A stretch of DNA of 64,000 bases. It comes from Jaapia argillacea MUCL 33604. Its lineage: Eukaryota; Basidiomycota; Agaricomycetes; Jaapiales; Jaapiaceae. The position numbers and the translations under genes were made by a program. The DNA lies in assembly GCA_000697665.1 (NCBI GenBank), contig KL197720.1, positions 847,068 through 911,067 on the forward strand. Reading direction: 5' to 3'. The notes below the pieces were generated by a model. It had not been told where the DNA came from. It worked only from the letters and a program-made list of their open reading frames with translations, and did not search any database. Shown in pieces: positions 36,817 to 48,648 of this stretch (its first letter is position 1; the number at the start of each line of letters is the position of its first letter).

Positions 36817-38202
36817 ATGTCATCCGGTTCTTCTTCTGTTGTGTGCTGGAAGCCCACTAATGGGCAGAACAGCAGGGAGAAATTCGAGAGTGTATTCCGT
36901 GTGCTACATGACGAGCTGATCGCCCACTTCGCGTCCAAGGGCATGCCGAAAGATGCAATCGAATGGTATTCTCGGGTAAGTTCCATATTCAAGCCGATTC
37001 CCCCTTGATATCCATGTCCTTATACTAAATCTTGATTTTCCTCAACGCAGAACCTTAACTATAACGTTCCTGGCGGAAAACTCAATCGCGGATTGTCTGT
37101 GGTCGATTCCGTCGAGATACTAAAGGGACGGAGCTTGTCCAATGACGAGTATTTCAAGGCCGCACTACTAGGTTGGCTTGTGGAATTGGTATGGTCTGAT
37201 TTGGTCCACTAATATCTCGTACTCGACTAACGGGTTAACCTGCTTAGTTGCAATCATCCTTCCTCGTATCGGATGATATGATGGATCAGACGATGACACG
37301 ACGAGGGCAACCTTGTTGGTACCGGGTTGACGGCGTGAACCTCTTAGCAATCAACGACTCGTTCATGTTGGAAGGCGCCATCTACTATCTCCTCAAGGCC
37401 CATTTCCGCACGGAGTCTTACTACGTCGATCTTGTTGATTTGTTCCACGAGGTCAGCCTTTCTTGCGGTACTTCTATCTTTTCGGTTATTCATCTCAATT
37501 TTAATCAATATAGACCACCTACTTGACTGATATGGGTCAATTGCTTGACCTTATCACAGCTCCTGAAGACGTTGTGAACTTGAGCAAGTTCTCCCTCGAG
37601 AAGTGACGTCACATGGATATTCTCTCCTCTTGCGGATTCTCTAACTCCCATTCCGCAGACATCGTCTCATCGTCATTTACAAAACTGCATACTACTCTTT
37701 CTACCTCCCCGTAGCCGCAGCGATGTACATGTGTGGCATTCCCACCTTCGATTCGACGGCGATGTGTGGCGGTACCACCCCCGATCCTTATAAGCTAGCT
37801 CTGGACATCCTCATTCCTCTGGGCGAGTACTTCCAGATCCAAGACGACTTCCTCGACTATGCCGGCACCCCCGAACAAATCGGCAAAATTGGTACCGACA
37901 TTATCGCAAACAAGTGTTCGTGGTGTATCAACACCGCTCTTGCCATTGCCTCTCCCGCACAACGCAAAATTCTCGACGACAATTACGGTCAGAAGGATGT
38001 CGCGAAGGAACGCGCCGTGAAGCAAGTTTTTGAGGAGTTGGATATGAGGGAAAAGTACAAGATATACGAGGAGGGTGCTTATCAGAGAATCATGGGCTTG
38101 ATAGACACCATTTCGGAACACCAGGAGTCTGGGGACGTGCCGGGATTGAAAAGGGAGGTATTCAAGAGCTTTTTAGACAAGATATACAAGAGGAGCAAGT
38201 AG
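36817..38202 (+). CDS. ERG20: Farnesyl diphosphate synthase (Erg20)
   Basis: The enzyme condenses IPP with DMAPP and then GPP to make farnesyl diphosphate for sterols, ubiquinone and prenylation. The start at 36817 gives [18 protein letters not shown]. The family blocks are [20 protein letters not shown], the first aspartate-rich motif in [20 protein letters not shown], the [10 protein letters not shown] helix, and [20 protein letters not shown]. The second aspartate motif is in [20 protein letters not shown], followed by [12 protein letters not shown]. The C-terminus is LDKIYKRSK, as usual. Four introns of about 50-75 nt are inferred (for example 36976-37050). An upstream in-frame extension to 36745 begins with GTG and is not used here. 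All catalytic motifs are present. Confidence 0.95.
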
Positions 38203-38445
38203 CGTTGGGCTGGGGTTGGGAGTGAGTTCTATTTCGATTCTTCTGTCAGTACATAGGGAACCTACTTACGAACATGAACTGTGTGGTCGAAATGGAAGGA
38301 TTGTCACATACTTTACGCTACCCACGAACCCTGAATCTTTGAAAAACACAATATCTACAACACCCAAGGAGCCCGCAACTCCATGTGCGTGGGGCTATGA
38401 GACCTCCTCGGTTGGTTGGTCGTACGCGAGGCCTATGTTGTCCAA

Positions 38446-38906
38446 TCACCCCAACTCGGCCTTTGAAGGAACTCGTATTAAAATCGCGCGAAATCCAGTC
38501 CTAGGCCATGAAGCTTGCCATCGGGCCGCTGCTCTGGTCTTGATGGACGTGCCACCTTCAGCAGGCCTGCCACCTTCAGCATCCAATTCTCTTCCGGTTC
38601 GATGATAGAAGAAAGGGTAGAATCGCCAGCCGAGACCAGCGGTACTGGCCACAACACCCATTGCAGTGCGGAAACTTGAATCCAACGTCGCCAGAGACTC
38701 TTCAGATTTGACATCACAGCAAGAAGCAAACTTGGCAAGTTACCTGAGCTATATGTGACGATTTGCGCAGCCTGCACCGAAAACACTGGGTCTATGGGCG
38801 ACTTGAAGGTGAGAGGGAGGTCGACTGGCATGGATGAGGGGATGCGACACCAAACGACATGTGTTATGAAGCAAACGACGTCAATGTCGACATAACCAAA
38901 CGACAA
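38446..38906 (-). pseudogene. Rearranged duplicate joining DUF6533-gene and 5-phosphatase fragments
   Basis: On the + strand 38604-38662 resembles 41875-41937 (the 3' part of the 5-phosphatase gene; GACCAG..GGTACTGGCCACAACACCC is shared). The adjoining 38664-38880 resembles 40761-41020 (exons 1-2 and leader of the DUF6533 gene). The order of the two parts is inverted relative to the sources. An uninterrupted minus-strand frame starts at 38831 with MPVDLPLTFKSPIDPVFSVQ. It reads through the old intron into the phosphatase-derived piece and stops at 38478, giving 117 residues. It is probably a non-functional chimera, but the frame is open. Confidence 0.6.
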
Positions 38907-39481
38907 TGGTGCGGCGGTCAGAAATTGCCACCTTAAGACTGTTTCGTCAAATCACCAACTCGACCCACGCCGTCAGCTGTGTGCCGGAGGGAGTGCTATC
39001 CAAACGCCCGGTACGGTTGACGAACCGTACAGCTACTCATTCGCATGTCTCCATCAATGCTGGATCATCATATAAATTGAATTTGGCTGAAGCCGGAGGC
39101 TACCGTGACCGTAGGGATGGGTCCTTGGGACCACATCTCCCGGGGGGAGCATATCCTGACTCGGCGCATATACAGCTCTTCGAATACGGTGAACTAGGAA
39201 GAGAGCATCGGTGAAAGCCATTACCTGATACCCCAGTAATTTTTGCTGGCGCCAAATTGCTTCCACGAACGCCAGACTTGGCAACGACGCCACGCAGTGG
39301 GCGATGTAAGAGTATCGTAAGAGGAGAACGGGAGGGATGGCCGTGGGTTCACTCGGAGTGTGATGATGACGATGATGATGGATTATATGGCGCCGCTCGC
39401 TCGGAGTGTATGCTGGTCAATGTTCCACGCAATGCAAGGCTACCAGCAGGCGAAAACGAGCCACCCTTCCCGAGGGCAGAT

Positions 39482-40938
39482 TCATGCTACCACAACATCG
39501 ATCGAAACAAGCGGACGAGGCTCAGGGACGTTTATTGCGTCGTCGTCGTCAGTAGGACCCAGGGGAAAGAGCTCCAAGTCCGATATTCGGATCTGCGATG
39601 TTAGACACGCGACGGAGTCGTCTTGCACGCTCTGTCGGACCCCAAATCCATAGAGATTTAAGATGAGTCGAGCTCCCTGCAAGGAACGTATCAGTGGCCA
39701 AACCCTCAAGGAAAACGACTCTGTAGGTTACCGAAAATGAAAGTATGGTCAAAAACCATCTAAAGAAGAACCAGGCTGAGAACGACTTGACAAGACGGTG
39801 AGGAAGTTGAAAGTTATAACTTACGTGAAGACAAGATCGCGGTATAATGGTCCGGCGAAGATGTAGAAGATTTGACTAACAAATAATAACCCTGGATGTA
39901 TATTAGCAAGAATACAACAGGAGAGATGGAGATAGTACCAAAGATGAGGCCGAAGACCCATGCACCATCTCGTGCCACCAGGTAGATGATTGAAGGTATG
40001 CGGTTCCTCCAATCCTTTCGCATCGAAATCACAGGTTTAATCAAAGTAAGGATTAGAAGTGTGACTTGAACAATCGATGTCACCCCACTGAACACGATGA
40101 GACGTCGAAGATCGCAACAACGGCATGATATGGAACTGACCTCAAGAGGTGTAACGATAGCCGACTCATTGGAGTCTTCCGAGGCTCACACATTTCATCG
40201 AGTTCGAGAAGGGGGAAAAGAGAGCAATAGATCGGAAGGATAAGGAGAATTTCGATGGAAAATAAGGTTTGAAGGATCGAGCGGACCCAGGGCGCCCGGT
40301 TATACAGAGCATATACTAATCAGTGGATGGACACAAATGAGCTGGTGGGTACGAGCTGAACGAATGAAAAACGAACCTCTGAGCATCAAAATCAGTCCCA
40401 AGCAGCTCATCATGGTTTGAAACGCCACACTTTTGAAGATGAACCAGGACGGACAGGATCGATGATTTGAGGGTAGCGTGTGGGATAGATCAGCACGTGG
40501 AACAAGCAAGATCCTGCGATCCATCTGGTCAACCAATTTCCATCGCGAATGGCGACAGCTTACGCTTGGGCAATGACCGAGAAATACCTCGTGTATAAAA
40601 ACAAAGCCTTGGCTGGTGATCCCCACCCCTGTCTGGAAGACATTGTGCTCGGTACAAATTGCCCTCCGCCCATGAACGGTATCTGAACCAAACCACTCAC
40701 TTCCAGATGTATTCAACTTCATCATCGAACGTCAGGCAAATATCCCAGACCAGAAAGGCGAGTGCGGAAACTTGAACCAGAGATAGCCAGATCACTCGTC
40801 AGAGCTGGCACAGCAGTAGGATCGATGTTGGTAAATACCTGAGCTGTATGTGATGATTTGCGCAGCCTGTGCAGAAAAGGCAGGGTCGATTGCAGGCGAC
40901 GACTTCAAGGCGAGCCCGAGCGGGGGATCGACTGGCAT
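39482..40938 (-). CDS. DUF6533-domain seven-helix membrane protein
   Basis: DUF6533 proteins are a basidiomycete-expanded family of multi-pass membrane proteins with unknown function. Exon 1 (40938-40839) gives MPVDPPLGLALKSSPAIDPA and AAQIITYSS. Exon 2 (40794-40701) gives WLSLVQVSALAFLVWDICLT and FDDEVEYIWK, the domain's hallmark LTF-DEV-IWK. Then come AKALFLYTRYFSVIAQA, a helix block with SVTFQTMMSCLGLILMLR-like sequence near 40430-40380, GVTSIVQVTLLILTLIKPVI and DGAWVFGLIFGTISISPVVF. The last exon has GARLILNLYGFGVRQ and ends RPLVSIDVVVA at 39482. At least seven introns are needed; internal borders are approximate. Its 5' part has a rearranged duplicate at 38.6-38.9 kb. Confidence 0.72.
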
Positions 40939-41250
40939 CAATGAAGACAGCAGATACCAGCCAAGGTTGGAGGGGACGTGCGTTTAGTATCGAGAAAACG
41001 ACACCGACATGGCCAAACACAAAGCGAAGCCGTAGGCATGGTGAGAATTGGCAGGGTGGGATGATACAGCTTCCGAGAGGGACCGAACATATAAGGTGCG
41101 ACAATGAGGAGTGGGACGGAATCAGACACCAAAGGCTTGCGCTGGGCATATGTGAGGTTTCCTGCGACCCATGTGTTGCAAACTGGCTGAGCAGCCAGCC
41201 CATAACTGGGTTACTTATTTGGAGATGATGACCATGTAAACAATGAGTGC

Positions 41251-41264
41251 GGGGGGGGGGGGGG
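41251..41264 (+). repeat. Poly-G tract (14 nt)
   Basis: A pure G14 run in non-coding DNA upstream of the DUF6533 gene. It resembles the G runs at the assembly gap and may be length-polymorphic or an artefact. Confidence 0.9.
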
Positions 41265-41700
41265 ACGTAGAAGATCCTGCCTGTGCTATGCTAACTATGA
41301 GCTATAAGACGTGGGGTGTAGCAAACTGCTACACTAGTACTGAGTTCGCAAGTGAAAGGGAAATTTTCAAAGTCAAACGTAGAAGGTCGAGTAAATGGCT
41401 GCGGAAGATGAAGAACGGGTATTCTTACGTGAAGATTCAACAGTTCAAAGTGGTCCTTACTTATTTGACAATCCAACTTCGATGCATCCTCGATTCCTAC
41501 GAAGTCGTTACTCGCCTGTGAAGTGGACGTGGACATCTGATCACTGGTGGCATTCGTGCACCGATGATTCACTGTGAAGCAGCAGATCATGGACAGGAAC
41601 GCAGTCACGACATATTAGAACGGGCGTTACACTAAGTATGGAAAAGATCTAGCCAGTAAATCCACGGTGCAAGGATGTCCATCGAAGGTCTCCGTACATC

Positions 41701-44700
41701 TCATACATACAGCGTGTAGGACCCAATAACGGGTCTATGATCACTCCTCCCCTCCAGTCGTCGCATCCCCCGATCATCAAGGGTATGGTATCCCAGACAA
41801 ATAACATCACCTTTGCGATGAATCGGCGATTCTGGCGCCGACGCCGGTTCCGGTTCGAGAGGGGGTTGTGCAGGATCGCGATAGAAGAAGGGGAAGAATC
41901 GTCGACCGAGACCAGTGGTACTGGCCACAACACCCTTGGCGGGTAAAGGAGGGGAATGTGAGACAGAATCATCTATAGATTGGGAGGAAGGGAGGCCAAG
42001 GGCAAGATGGGGAGGCGCTGTCTTGGCATGCATCATTGGCTTCCGACTGGCAGCACGACCCTGGGAGGGGGTTCGCCCAACGGATGTCCTCTCCGTGACT
42101 GGTAGGATGTCAATCGACTGGGAATGCTGTAATTTCTTCTTGAGCGGGGCATCTTGATGGAAGAATCGAGTGATGGCAAATGATCGATCTGGAATCTCTT
42201 CTGGATCACCAGTCGGTGATGAAGATCGGGGGTCATGGTGGTCAGTACTGGAGGAGATAGTCTCATTTGTCGACATTGTGGAAGCAATGCTGCCGACAGA
42301 CGATCTGCGACTGCTACGGGGCTTGAATGCCTGAGCGAAGAAGTTGGTGACGCGAGAGCGTGTTGAATTGGTGGTTAAAGGCTCGTCTTCAGCTTCCGGG
42401 TCGGGAAGCAGGGTTGACTTCCACAGGATACGGTCACACCTACGATAAAGTAAGCAACCCGAGAGAAATTATAGGAGCTCAGGAGCTCACCAGCTCGGAA
42501 CACGCTGTTTCGCGGATGAATCATACACTCCTCTATCGTGATCCTCACCACCATCATCCGTGCTTCTTCTAGAAGACTTGGTGGAAAGACCCCGTCTCAG
42601 CGAAGGTAAACGCGACATTCTCTTCGGCCGGATATTGTCAGCGCTGTGGGAAATATAATTCACAGCGATGGCGGGAGGGCGAGGAGCTTCCAGTGTGTGG
42701 TTATCTGGAAAATATGACTCCTCACTGGCTCTCGGCGGTGATATAATCTTGGGGAAGCTACCAGTCGATGGTGATACCAAAGCCATCCATTTAGATTTAG
42801 CTTTATGAGCTGCTGCCCTAATCGACAGCCTGTGAGTTAGGTTGGTCGCGCCGTATGAAGGTCGGGAATCGTGTAGCGGTTGTGATTGTGTATCTTCATC
42901 ATCGTCGACATCAGTAGTCCTCCGCGAATGTAACGAAGACGAAGCCACGGATGCGGTCTCTGCGTCAGGGTCAGCCTCAGCAGCATCTTCATCTTCATCG
43001 TCATCGTCATCGTCTCCTTTATCCTGGGCTTCCTCGACACCTTCCTTCTCTTGAACTTCAGATAGTTGCTGGACCTCGGCACGGTTTCCGATTGCCGGAC
43101 TGGTAGGCAACGGCGGTGCCAGCTTGGTCCTGCTCTTCCTCAACGTCCTGAGCACATCGTACTTGAACGTCGGGGGAAAGTCAATGGTCCCTTCCCTGAA
43201 ACCATCAAAGGCGTGGCCGTTCTGCATGATATTGCGTAGTTGATCAAATGCAAGAGCCTGCGCATACTCTTCGTCTTGACATTAGCAAATTGGAAAAGTG
43301 AGAACGGGCTGGTTGGACTCACCACGGCGGGATATCAACCAATCGGCGTGTAATCGAGTGAGATCGAGACGAAAGTTTAAGTCACCAAAGATATAGGTGA
43401 AATCGAACTTGTCGGTAAGGTCTTGTGGGAGTAGGATCAGAATAAGCCCTCGAAGTTGACCAATGCACATACCCTCCTTCATGATTCTGGGATCGTCAGA
43501 CTTCAGGAAAGCATCTAATTCGAGCTCGGCCTGTCCGAAAAGCAGACCCTGTTGAGAGATCCTCAACCAATAGACAATGTATAGACTTTAACTCACCTTG
43601 ATCTTGGCGAAGTTGGCCAATCGATTATGAACCTTCTCGCCATGAGCTTATAAAGGGGTCAGGATCCTGATAGAGACCACTGAGTGACTTGAGAACTTAC
43701 CAGCTAAGTGTGCGTTGATAAACAAGAAAGTCTTTCCATCTAGATTGAGACTGATCCCAACACCGCCCTTATTTCCGACTCGCCCTCCGATCAAACCAGC
43801 TGCAACGGATGACTTCGATGTACCTAACCCACCCAAAAATCAACTCTCTCTCAACTCTGAAGAATAATGATCAGACTGACCTCGTACAAGTGATTTGATA
43901 TCCCGATGGACGTAAACAGCAAGGTATATTCCCATCATTCGTTCCTTCGCAGCCAGTTCATACAAACCTTTCCTAGGTTTGCGAGCTTGACCTCGGCTAT
44001 GGATATCACCAGCCGACAACGACCTCGGTGGAACTTTCACTACGTCTAGAAGCGGAGACGAGTCAAGGGAGTGAGCTGGTGGCGCCGCTGAGTTGAAGCC
44101 CGATCCACTGCCATTGCAGTACCAGTCCTCTAGAATGGAGGTCCACCCCGAGGGTGGATGATTAGTGATAATCTCTTGAATGGGTTCATGGATGTCTTTC
44201 TCCTTCTCCTTATCTTTGTCCTTGAGTTTCAGGCCAGCTCCGAGACCCATCGGTATGCCTTAGATGAGAATCAGCACCGCTCAGTTTGGAAGCTTATCAT
44301 GACGAGAGCAATACCTGATAAACTGGGGCATTCCTGTCCTGCACTGATGGACGAACAGAAAGTTGAGCTAAAAGAAAGAACATGAAAATAAGGGAGAGTA
44401 TCTCACACTACGACAATATGATAAGGATGATTTTCATCAGCTGGGAAGGCGGGAAATGCTCCTGGCGGGTCTTGAGGGGTATAAGAAGGGACTGCGCCTA
44501 GTAACTCTTCCAGATGTCCCTAAGTTCAATGTGAACAGGATGTCTTGAGAAACTCGCTCGTGGAGGCAGGTATAGTTTGGGACGGACCTTTGGCAACGAC
44601 TCATGCATATTCCAAGTCATAATTCTCACTTTGAGAGGTCTCGGAGGGTTGACTGACGCCTTCCTCGGAGTGAGAGGTCGGGAGGCGGTGCTGGGGTTTC

Positions 44701-44925
44701 TTGAGAGGGGTGTCGGTGGGTGAGCGGATGCATTCTGAGATGGCGGGAGCAAGGCATGTAAACGCGCAAGAACATTAGGTGGATGTGCTGGGCGAGGAAC
44801 TCTGAATGAATTTGATTTCAACCCGGCAAGTACTAGTCGGGTGACATACGCAAGTGGTGTGGTCGAGCAGCCTCCTGGTCGACGAATGGCTGGGTATCAG
44901 ACATAAGAGTTGTTGACGTTGACAT
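41701..44925 (-). CDS. Inositol polyphosphate 5-phosphatase with long insertions
   Basis: The enzyme class removes the 5-phosphate from inositol phosphates or phosphoinositides. The start at 44925 gives MSTSTTLMSDTQPFVDQEAA; after a short intron come LPRPAHPPNVLARLHALLPP and the first core strand KVRIMTWNMHES. Next are AGQECPSLSG, ERMMGIYLAVYVHRDIKSLV, the GNKGGVGISLNLDGKTFLFI strand, the FTYIFGDLNFRLDL motif, and FPPTFKYDV. A charged insertion of about 200 residues, with poly-Asp/Glu and Ser-rich parts, follows. After it the core resumes with VYDSSAKQRVPSWCDRILWK. A second linker of about 190 residues precedes SDHRPVIGSYTLYV and the stop at 41701. All catalytic motifs (WNM, GDLN, WCDRI, SDHRPV) are present, so it is probably active. 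Substrate and location are not evident; no membrane or C2 domain is visible. Confidence 0.87.
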
Positions 44926-45558
44926 TTGGGTATACGGTTTCAGAAGAGAGTGAAGTTAAGCTGGGTATATGTGAATGTCCATAGCAATGGCCGCCAGCCA
45001 GTTGATGATGAAACTACGGTCGGCGCTGCAACACAGCAGTCATTTCGCCAAGGATTTCCATACATGGCAACCACAGAAGCACCCATTGACAACATGCGCC
45101 CACATTTGTATCAATATTTCATCTCCTCATCCCTGAATAATTTGACTTGAGCAGTATGTCGCACCCCCTCATATCAAGGAATTAATCCTCTTGATGCAAC
45201 CCGATCATACCTGCGTACCACAGTTTTCAACGCCCAGAGAGCCGTAGTCACCTAGCCTCGCCAGCGCCACAGGCCTTGCAGCAGTTCTCATGACGGGTAA
45301 GCTAGGTCTTCACATACGTTGCGAGTCGCATCATATAGGCCCAGGTCACCCGGTAATGTACAAAGAAAATCAATACACAGACCCTTCGATAGTGCGAGGG
45401 GAACCGAATCCCCTCATGAGCTGCGCCAGCGCCGCCTCATCCTCAGCAACTCGCTCTGAAGGAACCGCTACTCGCCAACACCTTCCCTTTTCAAACGTCC
45501 GGACGTCTCGGGCTCCAAACCATTGTAAGCTTATGGTTAGTCTCGCTCAAGGACGACC
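44926..45558. promoter_or_regulatory. Intergenic: upstream of the 5-phosphatase gene, downstream of CTF8
   Basis: About 630 bp with only short frames. It must contain the leftward 5-phosphatase promoter and the CTF8 3' end. No RNA gene or repeat seen. Confidence 0.4.
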
Positions 45559-46072
45559 TCAGCATATCTTAGCTCTCTTCCTCTCCTTTTTGTCCCTGTC
45601 TCCAGCCATCGACCCAGGTTGAACACCGCCCGTCACAGGTATAGGTCTCTTCGCAAAAACGATCTTGCGCTTAACCAGTGCCACGATATCGTAGGAGACG
45701 TCCTCCTGTGATCCCTGCGATCCATCCTCCCCCTGCGAGTCCGAAGTCTCCTGACAGTTCGGTCTCGAACGGTGGAGGACAGCGAGGGGTTTGGGCAGAG
45801 TCACCGTTTTCCCTTCCAGTAAGTGATGTCCGATGAGTAATGTTGGTTTCTCCTATCAACTCGGACATGTTACAATTCTGATGCATAGCATGTGAAACAG
45901 GGCTCCCAACCTTTTCGAGCGTGAGTTTCCCAACCGCTTGCCCCGTCCTATCACCCTCCACTTCGAGTCTGCCCTGCAATTCTATCAAAACTAGTTCATC
46001 GTGAGATATTTTGGCCAGCTGCGAAGGCAGTTTGTTGGATCCATCGAGGGCAAGGTTGATGGGGATAAACAT
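45559..46072 (-). CDS. CTF8: Ctf8, subunit of the Ctf18-RFC clamp loader
   Basis: Ctf8 with Dcc1 and Ctf18 forms the alternative PCNA loader needed for sister-chromatid cohesion. The start at 46072 gives MFIPINLALDGSNKLPSQLA, then DELVLIELQGRLEVEGDRTG, the typical IE-QG strand, and GKLTLEK. After an intron the frame resumes with KPTLLIGHHLLEGKTVTLPK, the family's IGHHLL-GK motif, then PLAVLHRSRPN, an acidic Gln/Ser-rich linker, and YDIVALVKRKIVFAKRPIPV, the conserved C-terminal strand. A basic end (KKERKRAKIC) closes the protein. Total length is about 145 residues, usual for Ctf8. The intron uses GTTGGG as donor and GATAG as acceptor. Confidence 0.88.
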
Positions 46073-48648
46073 GTCAATGTGGCCTGACAGCGTCGCGTTC
46101 CAGAGTGGAAAACGTTTATCCCACGTGGATGTGACAAATCGCGTTGTCACGCTTGTCTACGCCAATCATTGGGAGACGACTGAATCTCCAGGTTGGAACA
46201 GTAACTTGGTCAGAGCTCCCATCACTGGAAGTTCCTTGTGAAAGTTTGATATTCTGACTATCCTAGATTCGTAAGATCGCAATTATTCAGTGTCGTCATG
46301 ACTTTGTGGAAAGCCGGCCCCTTGGGCGCCAATCACATTGACCCCTTCGAAATTTTTACACCGACGCTAGGACGCTTGAGCGGCCTGCTACCGTCGAACC
46401 ACTTCATAAAAACCATCGCAATTCTTTCTCACAACGTCATTGAATACGGCCTCCTTGCATTCTCAGAATACGATCTTCGTCATTTGAGGCGTCACCGCAG
46501 GTGGCCTGATTGACAAGGAACAGAGTTTCGCCTTGCGCAGTTCATGAGAGTTCACGTGAGTCGTCCTGCATCGTGTTCGGGCGTTGTACTCATTGCCGAC
46601 GTTCCTTATACCTCCAAGCTCCACTCCAATTTGTATTGCCTCAGATTGCTCGCCGGTTCTCGTTTCTTCACATGCTACAACGCCCAACCATTCAATCCTC
46701 CTGCTGAGGCATGGGTGAACCCGATGTTCATTCGGTTCCGAGTGGATCTCGAGATCGAAGACATCCAGCTGTAGAAGGAAGCCGTGCTATGCCTTCATTT
46801 CAATCGTGCCCAAAGTCCTGGAAATAGTTTCTCTGACTATTGATCGATTTCATTGAATCTCCAGGTCGCAACCCCACTCTATCGGAAGCTCTGCAATCTA
46901 GCAGTTATCGCAAGTGGAATAAATACAATCTGTGGGGACAGCTTGATATCTCCATTCAGGAAAACTGAGAAGACTTGGTGGCTACACGTGGAGTTTGTAA
47001 TACAGCTGCCACTGGATGACTTCCCGTAAGGGTCTGCAGCCTCGTCATTTGCAGCAAAACAGTCTGTGACATTTAGAAGGGAGGGACCCCCTTTCTAGAC
47101 CTGAAGTCGTCCCAGATACCTCGCTTAGACCACAATCAAGTTCTTTTCCCTGCGCCTTTCCTTATTCGACCTCGCGTATCAGGGTGTGACTCGGTGCCAA
47201 TGGTTTAGAAATCGTGGACGAGCTGCAGTCTCTTACGGGAAGTCATCCACTGAACTGTGTCCGTTGCCCAAAGAATAATGAGAGGCCGTTCTGTCGGTCA
47301 CGTCGTCATGCATTCTGCAATATATACCACATGCACGTGGAAGAGGGAATTTCAAAGTTCCACCTTGAGACTTCTTCGTCATAGGAAGTGCAGAGTTGAG
47401 AAGTCGGACGCCCGGTAACGGGCATTCAGATTTACCCACCTATACCCGAGTGGCAGCTGGCAGGCTACAGAATCAAGTCCGCGGTTTGATATTTGCACGT
47501 GAGGCTTCCCCAACTGTATTGCTAGTATGCCTGGTCAACAGTAGAAGCAGACATAGTCTCCGAAGTAGCACCTGATGGATTTGTACTGTGATTCTTGTAC
47601 CTGAATATCGCTCAGAACTTAGAATGAACCTCAGAGCTAAGTATACCCTACTGTACTGCTCACCATATTCTCATGCTGATCCAAACTTTCGGGCGATCGC
47701 AGCTGATTCGAGGAAAGGCGCCGTTCCTTTACTGGTTCCCCGGTCATTAGGTACGGCATCCCGAGCGAGCGATAAGCGACACCTCAAGGAAAACAGCATT
47801 GGTTTCGTACAGCGATGGGCATGTCATGAATGATGTGTCGAGACTATGAGGGACGAGGTGATTGTGAGTCCGGAAGTAGATCCAACCATCAGTTAACAGT
47901 GCGATGCAAAATCAATTACACAATTTGGGGTGAGCCTGAGGGCGAAGGTTTACACATGCCTGCTAAGGAAGGTATCGCGGCAATTGGACCAATCCACCAC
48001 CCGAAAGCACAGAATCCGAAGGAACCTCTGACTGTCGCCACTAAGAACAATCGAAGGCGGACTAGCCCAGGCCTGACAGCACAAGCAACCGCGGAGGTTC
48101 TCAAACAAAAGCATCAAGCGGGGCTGGTTGTTGAGACGTTGAAATTCGGACCTTGAGCACTGGGCCAAACGCCATCTAACGAAGACGACACTGACCCTGC
48201 GATGAATTCACCTGCCGGACCAGAGTGCTCTTACTGCTGCAACACTAACCGACGCGAGGGCTCGAGAACATTGGAGGAGTCTAGGAGTGCCTGAGAAGCT
48301 GACGTAAACTTGGCGCCTCACTCCATGAGACCCGTCAGTTAGAACTTTAGAGTGTACCGAGTGTATCGAGATCCCTCTGTAGCGATGAATGGGGTCTGAA
48401 ACGGAAGGGGTCTATAAACCAGTTTCCATTCGCAATTTGGACTGAGATGTGGCATCATTAGAAAGGAGGGTCTCGGAGGATATGGGCAAGACTCGGGATA
48501 CGCCACAATCCTGCCTAGGCGCTAAGCCAAGACCCGCAGCGGGAACGTGGTTGAGAACTGCTTGAAATCGACCAAAAGTCGCAAACTTAATCAGCACGTT
48601 GACAGACAAGACACTAATGATATATCCACAAACAGCAAAGGAAGCACA
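46073..48648. other. Gene-poor 2.6 kb stretch
   Basis: No recognised gene. Two weak + frames occur at 46298-46513 (MTLWKAGPLGANHIDPFEIF) and 46544-46774, which ends FRVDLEIEDIQL. They could form one small spliced hypothetical gene, but no family is evident. A 29-nt imperfect inverted repeat pair lies at 47011-47039 and 47223-47251. Stop density and composition suggest decayed sequence. Confidence 0.4.
47011..47251. repeat. Imperfect 29-nt inverted repeat pair with about 180-nt spacer
   Basis: The arms 47011-47039 and 47223-47251 match at 26 of 29 positions when one is reverse-complemented; the shared core is GGATGACTTCCCGTAAG. Arm-to-arm size (241 bp) would fit a small foldback element or MITE remnant. 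I see no clear target-site duplication. Confidence 0.55.

Noticed and set aside
47830-48156. 108-codon + frame with AAIGPIHHPKAQNPKEP
   Set aside because: Not family-like, in a stop-rich stretch; evidence too weak for a gene.
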